Made by a program: the position numbers and the translations under genes. Positions 50,295 to 61,450 of a stretch of 64,000 nt of DNA are shown piece after piece (position 1 is the first letter of the stretch; the number at the start of each line of letters is the position of its first letter). Origin of the DNA: Megalopta genalis (taxonomy: Eukaryota; Arthropoda; Insecta; Hymenoptera; Halictidae); NCBI RefSeq assembly GCF_051020955.1, contig NW_027477517.1, positions 1-64,000 of the forward strand. The letters run 5' to 3'. The notes under the pieces are model-generated. The model did no database searches, was not told where the DNA came from, and saw only the letters and a list, made by a program, of their open reading frames with translations.

Positions 50295-53200
50295 GTGTCT
50301 TCTGCATTTGAAGCTATATCACTTATATCGCAAATGTCTGAAGCTAAACCACTTTTTTCGCGTGGACTTGAAGCTAACTCGTTTGATCGTCTGCATTTTA
50401 AGCTATATCACTTACATCCCAAGTGTCTGAAGCTAAATCATTTGTGTTGCATGGATTTGAAGCTAATCCTTCTACTTCGCATTGATTTGAAGCTAAATCA
50501 AGTTTATCGCATGGATTTTGAAGCTAATTCGTTTGATCGTCTGCATTTGAAGCTATATCACTTATATCCCAAGTGTTTGAAGCTAAATTATTTGTTAAGC
50601 ATGGATTTGAAGGTAAACCTTCTACATCGCATTTATTTGAAGCTAAATCATGAGTTTCGCATGGATTAGAAGCTAACACGTTTGTTTCGCCTGCATTTGA
50701 AGCTATATCATTTATATCGCAAGTATTTGAAGCTAAATCATTTGTGTTGCATGGATTTTAAGCTAATCCTTCTACTTCGCATTGATTTGAAGCTAAATCA
50801 AGTTTATCGCATGGATTTTGAAGCTAACTCGTTTGATCGTCTGCATTTGAAGCTATATCACGTATATCCCAAGTGTTTGAAGCTAAATCATTTGTTAAGC
50901 ATGGATTTGAAGGAAAACCTTCTACATCGCATTGATTTGAAGCTAAATCATGTGTTTCGCATAGATATGAAGCTAACTCGTTTGTTTCGTCTGCATTTGA
51001 AGCTGTATCATTTATACCGCAAGTATCTGAACCTAAATCATTTGTTTCGCATGGATTTGAAGTTAAGCCTTCTACTTCGCATTGATTTGAAGCTAAATCA
51101 AGTTTATCGCATGGATTTTGAAGCTAACACATTTGATCTATGCATTTGAAGCTATATCACTTATATCCCAAGTGTTTGAAGCTAAATTATTTGTTAAGCA
51201 TGAATTTGAAGGTAAACCTTCTACATCACATTGATTTGAAGCTAAATCATGAGTTTCGCATGGATTAGAAGCTAACTCGTTTGTTTCGCCTGCATTTGAA
51301 GCTATATCACTTATATCGCAAGTATCTGATGCTAAATCATTTGTTTCGCATGGATTTGAAGCTAAACCTTCTACATCGCATTGATTTTCAGCTAAATCAA
51401 GTGCATGGCATGGATTTGAAGATAACCCGTTTGTTTCTTCTGCATTTGAAGCTTTATCATTTATATCCCAAGTATTTGGAGCTAAATCATTTGTTAAGCA
51501 TGGATTTGAAGGTAAACCTTCTACATCGCATTGATTTGAAGCTAAATCATGAGTTTCGCATGGATTAGAAGATAACTCGTTTGTTTCTTTTGCATTTGAA
51601 GCTATATCACTTATATCGCAAGTGTCTGAAGCTAAATCACTTGTTTCGCATGGACTTGAAGCTAACTCGTTTGATCGTCTGCATTTGAAGCTATATCACT
51701 TATATCCCAAGTGTCTGAAGCTAAATTATTTGTTGTGCATGGATTTGAAGGTAAACCTTCTATATCGCATTGATTTGAAGCTAAATCATGAGTTTCGCAT
51801 GGATTACAAGCTAACACGTTTGTTTCGCCTGCATTTGAAGCTATATCATTTATATCGCAAGTATTTGAAGCTAAATCATTTGTTAAGCATGGATTTGAAG
51901 TTAAACCTTCTACATCGCATTGATTTGAAGCTAAATCAAGTTTATCGCATGGATTTTGAAGCTAACTCGTTTGATCGTCTGCATTTGAAGCCATATCACT
52001 TATATCCCAAGTGTTCGAAGCTAAGTCATTTTTTAAGCATGGATTTGAAGGTAAACCTTCTACATCGCATTGATTTGAAGCTAAATCATGTGTTTCGCAT
52101 AGATGTGAAGCTAACTCGTTTGTTTCGTCTGCATTTGAATCTGCATCATTTATACCGCAAGTATCTGAACCTAAGTCATTTGTTTCGCATGGATTTGAAG
52201 CTAAACCTTCTACATCGCATTGATTTTCAGCTAAATCAAGTGCATGGCATGGATTTGAAGATAACTCGTTTGCTACTTCTGCATTTGAAACTATATCACT
52301 TATATTGCAAATGTCTGAAGCAAAATCACTTGTTTCGCGTGGACTTGAAGCTAACACGTTTGATCGTCTGCATTTGAAGCTATATCACATATATCCCAAG
52401 TGTCTGAACCTAAATCATTTGTGTTGCATGGATTTGAAGCTAATCCTTCTACTTCGCATTGATTTGAAGCTAAATCAAGTTTATCGCATGGATTTTGAAG
52501 CTAACTCGTTTGATCGTCTGCATTTGAAGCTATATCACGTATATCCCAAGTGTTTGAAGCTAAATCATTTGTTAAGCATGGATTTGAAGGAAAACCTTCT
52601 ACATCGCATTGATTTGAAGCTAAATCATGTGTTTCGCATAGATATGAAGCTAACTCGTTTGTTTCGTCTGCATTTGAAGCTGTATCATTTATACCGCAAG
52701 TATCTGAACCTAAATCATTTGTTTCGCATGGATTTGAAGCTAAGCCTTCTACTTCGCATTGATTTGAAGCTAAATCAAGTTTATCGCATGGATTTTGAAG
52801 CTAACACGTTTGATCTATGCATTTGAAGCTATATCACTTATATCCCAAGTGTTTGAAGCTAAATTATTTGTTAAGCATGAATTTGAAGGTAAACCTTCTA
52901 CATCACATTGATTTGAAGCTAAATCATGAGTTTCGCATGGATTAGAAGCTAACTCGTTTGTTTCGCCTGCATTTGAAGCTATATCACTTATATCGCAAGT
53001 ATCTGATGCTAAATCATTTGTTTCGCATGGATTTGAGGCTAAACCTTCTACATCGCATTGATTTTCAGCTAAATCAAGTGCATGGCATGGATTTGAAGAT
53101 AACCCGTTTGTTTCTTCTGCATTTGAAGCTTTATCATTTATATCCCAAGTATTTGGAGCTAAATCATTTGTTAAGCATGGATTTGAAGGTAAACCTTCTA

Positions 53201-56200
53201 CATCGCATTGATTTGAAGCTAAATCATGAGTTTCGCATGGATCAGAAGCTAACACGTTTGTTTTGCCTGCATTTGAAGCTATATCATTTATATCGCTAGT
53301 ATTTGAAGCTAAATCATTTGTGTTGCATGGATTTGAAGCTCATCCTTCTACTTCGCATTGATTTGAAGCTACATCAAATTTATCGCGTGGATTATGAAGC
53401 TAACTCGTTTGATCCTCTGCATTGAAGCTATATCACTTATATCCCAAGTGTTTGATGCTAAATTATTTGTTAAGCATGGATTTGAAGGTAAACTTTCTAC
53501 ATCGCATTGATTTGAAGCTAAATCATGAGTTTCGCATGGATTAGAAGATAACTCGTTTGTTTCTTTTGCATTTGAAGCTATATCACTTATATCGCAAGTG
53601 TCTGAAGCTAAATCACTTGTTTCGCATGGACTTGAAGCTAACTCGTTTGATCGTCTGCATTTGAAGCTATATCACTTATATCCCAAGTGTCTGAAGCTAA
53701 ATCATTTGTTGTGCATGGATTTGAAGGTAAACCTTCTACATCGCATTGATTTGAAGCTAAATCATGAGTTTCGCATGGATTAGAAGATAACTCGTTTGTT
53801 TCGCCTGCATATGAAGCTATATCATTTATATCGCAAGTATTTGAAGCTAAATCATTTGTGTTGCATGGATTTTAAGCTAATCCTTCTACTTCGCTTTGAT
53901 TTGAAGCTAAATCAAGTTTATCGCATGGATTTTGAAGCTAACTCGTTTGATCGTCTGCATCTGAAGCTATATCACGTATATCCCAAGTGTTTGAAGCTAA
54001 ATCATTTGTTAAGCATGGATTTGAAGGTAAACCTTCTACATCGCATTGATTTGAAGCTAAATCATGAGTTTCGCATGGATTACAAGCTAACACGTTTGTT
54101 TCGCCTGCATTTGAAGCTATATCATTTATATCGCAAGTATTTGAAGCTAAATCATTTGTTAAGCATGGATTTGAAGTTAAACCTTCTACATCGCATTGAT
54201 TTGAAGTTAAATCAAGTTTATCGCATGGATTTTGAAGCTAACTCGTTTGATCGTCTGCATTTGAAGCCATATCACTTATATCCCAAGTGTTTGAAGCTAA
54301 ATCATTTTTTAAGCATGGATTTGAAGGTAAACCTTCTACATCGCATTGATTTGAAGCTAAATCATGTGTTTCGCATAGATGTGAAGCTAACTCGTTTGTT
54401 TCGTCTGCATTTGAATCTGCATCATTTATACCGCAAGTATCTGAACCTAAATCATTTGTTTCGCATGGATTTGAAGCTAAACCTTCTACATCGCATTGAT
54501 TATCAGCTAAATCAAGTGCTTGGCATGGATTTGAAGATAACTCGTTTGTTTCTTCTGCATTTGAAGCTATATCACTTATATCGCAAGTGTCTGAAGCTAA
54601 ATCACTTGTTTCGCGTGGACTTGAAGCTAACTCATTTGATCGTCTGCATTTGAAGCTATATCACTTATATCCCAAGTGTCTGAAGCTAAATCACTTGTGT
54701 TGCATGGATTTGAAGCTAATCCTTCTACTTCGCATTGATTTGAATCTAAATCAAGTTTATCACATGGATTTTGAAGCTAACTCGTTTGATCGTCTGCATT
54801 TGAAACTATATCACTTATATCCCAAGTGTTTGAAGCTAAATCATTTGTTAAGCATGGATTTGAAGGAAAACCTTCTACATCGCATTGATTTGAAGCTAAA
54901 TCATGTGTTTCGCATAGATATGAAGCTAACTCGTTTGTTTCGTCTGCATTTGAAGCTGTATCATTTATACCGCAAGTATCTGAACCTAAATCATTTGTTT
55001 CGCATGGATTTGAAGCTAAGCCTTCTACTTCGCATTGATTTGAAGCTAAATCAAGTTTATCGCATGGATTTTGAAGCTAACACGTTTGATCTATGCATTT
55101 GAAGCTATATCACTTATATCCCAAGTGTTTGAAGCTAAATTATTTGTTAAGCATGAATTTGAAGGTAAACCTTCTACATCACATTGATTTGAAGCTAAAT
55201 CATGAGTTTCGCATGGATTAGAAGCTAACTCGTTTGTTTCGCCTGCATTTGAAGCTATATCACTTATATCGCAAGTATCTGATGCTAAATCATTTGTTTC
55301 GCATGGATTTGAGGCTAAACCTTCTACATCGCATTGATTTTCAGCTAAATCAAGTGCATGGCATGGATTTGAAGATAACCCGTTTGTTTCTTCTGCATTT
55401 GAAGCTTTATCATTTATATCCCAAGTATTTGGAGCTAAATCATTTGTTAAGCATGGATTTGAAGGTAAACCTTCTACATCGCATTGATTTGAAGCTAAAT
55501 CATGAGTTTCGCATGGATCAGAAGCTAACACGTTTGTTTTGCCTGCATTTGAAGCTATATCATTTATATCGCTAGTATTTGAAGCTAAATCATTTGTGTT
55601 GCATGGATTTGAAGCTCATCCTTCTACTTCGCATTGATTTGAAGCTACATCAAATTTATCGCGTGGATTATGAAGCTAACTCGTTTGATCCTCTGCATTG
55701 AAGCTATATCACTTATATCCCAAGTGTTTGATGCTAAATTATTTGTTAAGCATGGATTTGAAGGTAAACTTTCTACATCGCATTGATTTGAAGCTAAATC
55801 ATGAGTTTCGCATGGATTAGAAGATAACTCGTTTGTTTCTTTTGCATTTGAAGCTATATCACTTATATCGCAAGTGTCTGAAGCTAAATCACTTGTTTCG
55901 CATGGACTTGAAGCTAACTCGTTTGATCGTCTGCATTTGAAGCTATATCACTTATATCCCAAGTGTCTGAAGCTAAATCATTTGTTGTGCATGGATTAGA
56001 AGGTAAACCTTCTACATCGCATTGATTTGAAGCTAAATCATGAGTTTCGCATGGATTAGAAGATAACTCGTTTGTTTCGCCTGCATTTGAAGCTATATCA
56101 TTTATATCGCAAGTATTTGAAGCTAAATCATTTGTGTTGCATGGATTTTAAGCTAATCCTTCTACTTCGCTTTGATTTGAAGCTAAATCAAGTTTATCGC

Positions 56201-59200
56201 ATGGATTTTGAAGCTAACTCGTTTGATCGTCTGCATCTGAAGCTATATCACGTATATCCCAAGTGTTTGAAGCTAAATCATTTGTTAAGCATGGATTTGA
56301 AGGTAAACCTTCTACATCGCATTGATTTGAAGTTAAATCAAGTTTATCGCATGGATTTTGAAGCTAACTCGTTTGATCGTCTGCATTTGAAGCCATATCA
56401 CTTATATCCCAAGTGTTTGAAGCTAAATCATTTTTTAAGCATGGATTTGAAGGTAAACCTTCTACATCGCATTGATTTGAAGCTAAATCATGTGTTTCGC
56501 ATAGATGTGAAGCTAACTCGTTTGTTTCGTCTGCATTTGAATCTGCATCATTTATACCGCAAGTATCTGAACCTAAATCATTTGTTTCGCATGGATTTGA
56601 AGCTAAACCTTCTACATCGCATTGATTATCAGCTAAATCAAGTGCATGGCATGGATTTGAAGATAACTCGTTTGCTACTTCTGCATTTGAAACTATATCA
56701 CTTATATTGCAAATGTCTGAAGCAAAATCACTTGTTTCGCGTGGACTTGAAGCTAACACGTTTGATCGTCTGCATTTGAAGCTATATCACATATATCCCA
56801 AGTGTCTGAACCTAAATCATTTGTGTTGCATGGATTTGAAGCTAATCCTTCTACTTCGCATTGATTTGAAGCTAAATCAAGTTTATCGCATGGATTTTGA
56901 AGCTAACTCGTTTGATCGTCTTCATTTGAAGCTATATCACGTATATCCCAAGTGTTTGAAGCTAAATCATTTGTTAAGCATGGATTTGAAGGAAAACCTT
57001 CTACATCGCATTGATTTGAAGCTAAATCATGTGTTTCGCATAGATATGAAGCTAACTCGTTTGTTTCGTCTGCATTTGAAGCTGTATCATTTATACCGCA
57101 AGTATCTGAACCTAAATCATTTGTTTCGCATGGATTTGAAGCTAAGCCTTCTACTTCGCATTGATTTGAAGCTAAATCAAGTTTATCGCATGGATTTTGA
57201 AGCTAACACGTTTGATCTATGCATTTGAAGCTATATCACTTATATCCCAAGTGTTTGAAGCTAAATTATTTGTTAAGCATGAATTTGAAGGTAAACCTTC
57301 TACATCACATTGATTTGAAGCTAAATCATGAGTTTCGCATGGATTAGAAGCTAACTCGTTTGTTTCGCTTGCATTTGAAGCTATATCACTTATATCGCAA
57401 GTATCTGATGCTAAATCATTTGTTTCGCATGGATTTGAGGCTAAACCTTCTACATCGCATTGATTTTCAGCTAAATCAAGTGCATGGCATGGATTTGAAG
57501 ATAACCCGTTTGTTTCTTCTGCATTTGAAGCTTTATCATTTATATCCCAAGTATTTGGAGCTAAATCATTTGTTAAGCATGGATTTGAAGGTAAACCTTC
57601 TACATCGCATTGATTTGAAGCTAAATCATGAGTTTCGCATGGATCAGAAGCTAACACGTTTGTTTTGCCTGCATTTGAAGCTATATCATTTATATCGCTA
57701 GTATTTGAAGCTAAATCATTTGTGTTGCATGGATTTGAAGCTCATCCTTCTACTTCGCATTGATTTGAAGCTACATCAAATTTATCGCGTGGATTATGAA
57801 GCTAACTCGTTTGATCCTCTGCATTGAAGCTATATCACTTATATCCCAAGTGTTTGATGCTAAATTATTTGTTAAGCATGGATTTGAAGGTAAACTTTCT
57901 ACATCGCATTGATTTGAAGCTAAATCATGAGTTTCGCATGGATTAGAAGATAACTCGTTTGTTTCTTTTGCATTTGAAGCTATATCACTTATATCGCAAG
58001 TGTCTGAAGCTAAATCACTTGTTTCGCATGGACTTGAAGCTAACTCGTTTGATCGTCTGCATTTGAAGCTATATCACTTATATCCCAAGTGTCTGAAGCT
58101 AAATCATTTGTTGTGCATGGATTTGAAGGTAAACCTTCTACATCGCATTGATTTGAAGCTAAATCATGAGTTTCGCATGGATTAGAAGATAACTCGTTTG
58201 TTTCGCCTGCATTTGAAGCTATATCATTTATATCGCAAGTATTTGAAGCTAAATCATTTGTGTTGCATGGATTTTAAGCTAATCCTTCTACTTCGCTTTG
58301 ATTTGAAGCTAAATCAAGTTTATCGCATGGATTTTGAAGCTAACTCGTTTGATCGTCTGCATCTGAAGCTATATCACGTATATCCCAAGTGTTTGAAGCT
58401 AAATCATTTGTTAAGCATGGATTTGAAGGTAAACCTTCTACATCGCATTGATTTGAAGCTAAATCATGAGTTTCGCATGGATTACAAGCTAACACGTTTG
58501 TTTCGCCTGCATTTGAAGCTATATCATTTATATCGCAAGTATTTGAAGCTAAATCATTTGTTAAGCATGGATTTGAAGTTAAACCTTCTACATCGCATTG
58601 ATTTGAAATTAAATCAAGTTTATCGCATGGATTTTGAAGCTAACTCGTTTGATCGTCTGCATTTGAAGCCATATCACTTATATCCCAAGTGTTTGAAGCT
58701 AAATCATTTTTTAAGCATGGATTTGAAGGTAAACCTTCTACATCGCATTGATTTGAAGCTAAATCATGTGTTTCGCATAGATGTGAAGCTAACTCGTTTG
58801 TTTCGTCTGCATTTGAATCTGCATCATTTATACCGCAAGTATCTGAACCTAAATCATTTGTTTCGCATGGATTTGAAGCTAAACCTTCTACATCGCATTG
58901 ATTATCAGCTAAATCAAGTGCTTGGCATGGATTTGAAGATAACTCGTTTGTTTCTTCTGCATTTGAAGCTATATCACTTATATCGCAAGTGTCTGAAGCT
59001 AAATCACTTGTTTCGCGTGGACTTGAAGCTAACTCATTTGATCGTCTGCATTTGAAGCTATATCACTTATATCCCAAGTGTCTGAAGCTAAATCACTTGT
59101 GTTGCATGGATTTGAAGCTAATCCTTCTACTTCGCATTGATTTGAATCTAAATCAAGTTTATCACATGGATTTTGAAGCTAACTCGTTTGATCGTCTGCA

Positions 59201-61450
59201 TTTGAAACTATATCACTTATATCCCAAGTGTTTGAAGCTAAATCATTTGTTAAGCATGGATTTGAAGGAAAACCTTCTACATCGCATTGATTTGAAGCTA
59301 AATCATGTGTTTCGCATAGATATGAAGCTAACTCGTTTGTTTCGTCTGCATTTGAAGCTGTATCATTTATACCGCAAGTATCTGAACCTAAATCATTTGT
59401 TTCGCATGGATTTGAAGCTAAGCCTTCTACTTCGCATTGATTTGAAGCTAAATCAAGTTTATCGCATGGATTTTGAAGCTAACACGTTTGATCTATGCAT
59501 TTGAAGCTATATCACTTATATCCCAAGTGTTTGAAGCTAAATTATTTGTTAAGCATGAATTTGAAGGTAAACCTTCTACATCACATTGATTTGAAGCTAA
59601 ATCATGAGTTTCGCATGGATTAGAAGCTAACTCGTTTGTTTCGCCTGCATTTGAAGCTATATCACTTATATCGCAAGTATCTGATGCTAAATCATTTGTT
59701 TCGCATGGATTTGAGGCTAAACCTTCTACATCGCATTGATTTTCAGCTAAATCAAGCGCATGGCATGGATTTGAAGATAACCCGTTTGTTTCTTCTGCAT
59801 TTGAAGCTTTATCATTTATATCCCAAGTATTTGGAGCTAAATCATTTGTTAAGCATGGATTTGAAGGTAAACCTTCTACATCGCATTGATTTGAAGCTAA
59901 ATCATGAGTTTCGCATGGATCAGAAGCTAACACGTTTGTTTTGCCTGCATTTGAAGCTATATCATTTATATCGCTAGTATTTGAAGCTAAATCATTTGTG
60001 TTGCATGGATTTGAAGCTCATCCTTCTACTTCGCATTGATTTGAAGCTACATCAAATTTATCGCGTGGATTATGAAGCTAACTCGTTTGATCCTCTGCAT
60101 TGAAGCTATATCACTTATATCCCAAGTGTTTGATGCTAAATTATTTGTTAAGCATGGATTTGAAGGTAAACTTTCTACATCGCATTGATTTGAAGCTAAA
60201 TCATGAGTTTCGCATGGATTAGAAGATAACTCGTTTGTTTCTTTTGCATTTGAAGCTATATCACTTATATCGCAAGTGTCTGAAGCTAAATCACTTGTTT
60301 CGCATGGACTTGAAGCTAACTCGTTTGATCGTCTGCATTTGAAGCTATATCACTTATATCCCAAGTGTCTGAAGCTAAATCATTTGTTGTGCATGGATTA
60401 GAAGGTAAACCTTCTACATCGCATTGATTTGAAGCTAAATCATGAGTTTCGCATGGATTAGAAGATAACTCGTTTGTTTCGCCTGCATTTGAAGCTATAT
60501 CATTTATATCGCAAGTATTTGAAGCTAAATCATTTGTGTTGCATGGATTTTAAGCTAATCCTTCTACTTCGCTTTGATTTGAAGCTAAATCAAGTTTATC
60601 GCATGGATTTTGAAGCTAACTCGTTTGATCGTCTGCATCTGAAGCTATATCACGTATATCCCAAGTGTTTGAAGCTAAATCATTTGTTAAGCATGGATTT
60701 GAAGGTAAACCTTCTACATCGCATTGATTTGAAGTTAAATCAAGTTTATCGCATGGATTTTGAAGCTAACTCGTTTGATCGTCTGCATTTGAAGCCATAT
60801 CACTTATATCCCAAGTGTTTGAAGCTAAATCATTTTTTAAGCATGGATTTGAAGGTAAACCTTCTACATCGCATTGATTTGAAGCTAAATCATGTGTTTC
60901 GCATAGATGTGAAGCTAACTCGTTTGTTTCGTCTGCATTTGAATCTGCATCATTTATACCGCAAGTATCTGAACCTAAATCATTTGTTTCGCATGGATTT
61001 GAAGCTAAACCTTCTACATCGCATTGATTATCAGCTAAATCAAGTGCTTGGCATGGATTTGAAGATAACTCGTTTGTTTCTTCTGCATTTGAAGCTATAT
61101 CACTTATATCGCAAGTGTCTGAAGCTAAATCACTTGTTTCGCGTGGTCTTGAAGCTAACTCATTTGATCGTCTGCATTTGAAGCTATATCACTTATATCC
61201 CAAGTGTCTGAAGCTAAATCACTTGTGTTGCATGGATTTGAAGCTAATCCTTCTACTTCGCATTGATTTGAATCTAAATCAAGTTTATCACATGGATTTT
61301 GAAGCTAACTCGTTTGATCGTCTGCATTTGAAACTATATCACTTATATCCCAAGTGTTTGAAGCTAAATTATTTGTTAAGCATGGATTTGAAGGTAAACC
61401 TTCTACATCGCATTTATTTGAAGCTAAATCGTGAGTTTCGCATGGATTAG
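50295..61450 (+). repeat. Alternating 2,276/2,126-bp repeats (4,402-bp dimer)
   Basis: Matched landmarks at 52,311, 54,587, 56,713, 58,989 and 61,115 are spaced 2,276, 2,126, 2,276 and 2,126 bp. A second series, 52,958, 55,234, 57,360 and 59,636, gives 2,276, 2,126 and 2,276. The pair adds to 4,402 bp, and 51,962/56,364, 53,796/58,198 and 55,234/59,636 all agree with it. The shorter form lacks exactly one 150-bp unit. Every copy carries the family's inherited one-base losses (GATCTATGCAT, CTCTGCATTGAAG). Spread of a dimer, rather than of a single unit, is the simplest explanation of the alternation. Neither length is a multiple of three, so no single reading frame survives from copy to copy. 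Confidence 0.88.

Larger units (their letters stand above)
30118..56130 (+). repeat. Macro-unit copy 2 (~26 kb)
   Basis: Second direct copy of the 7.74-30.1 kb unit, longer by about 3.6 kb through a net gain of 300-bp HORs. After its end the array does not restart a third macro-unit. It continues with the sequence type found at 27.9 kb, so the duplication is present twice only within this window. Differences from copy 1 that I noticed in the last 6 kb include 24,399/50,399 region (TTTGAAG versus TTTTAAG), 25,161/51,131 region (ACACGTTTG versus ACACATTTG), 27,840/53,806 (CATTTGAAG versus CATATGAAG) and 28,166/54,132 region (TATTGC versus TATCGC). The list is not exhaustive. Confidence 0.85.
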
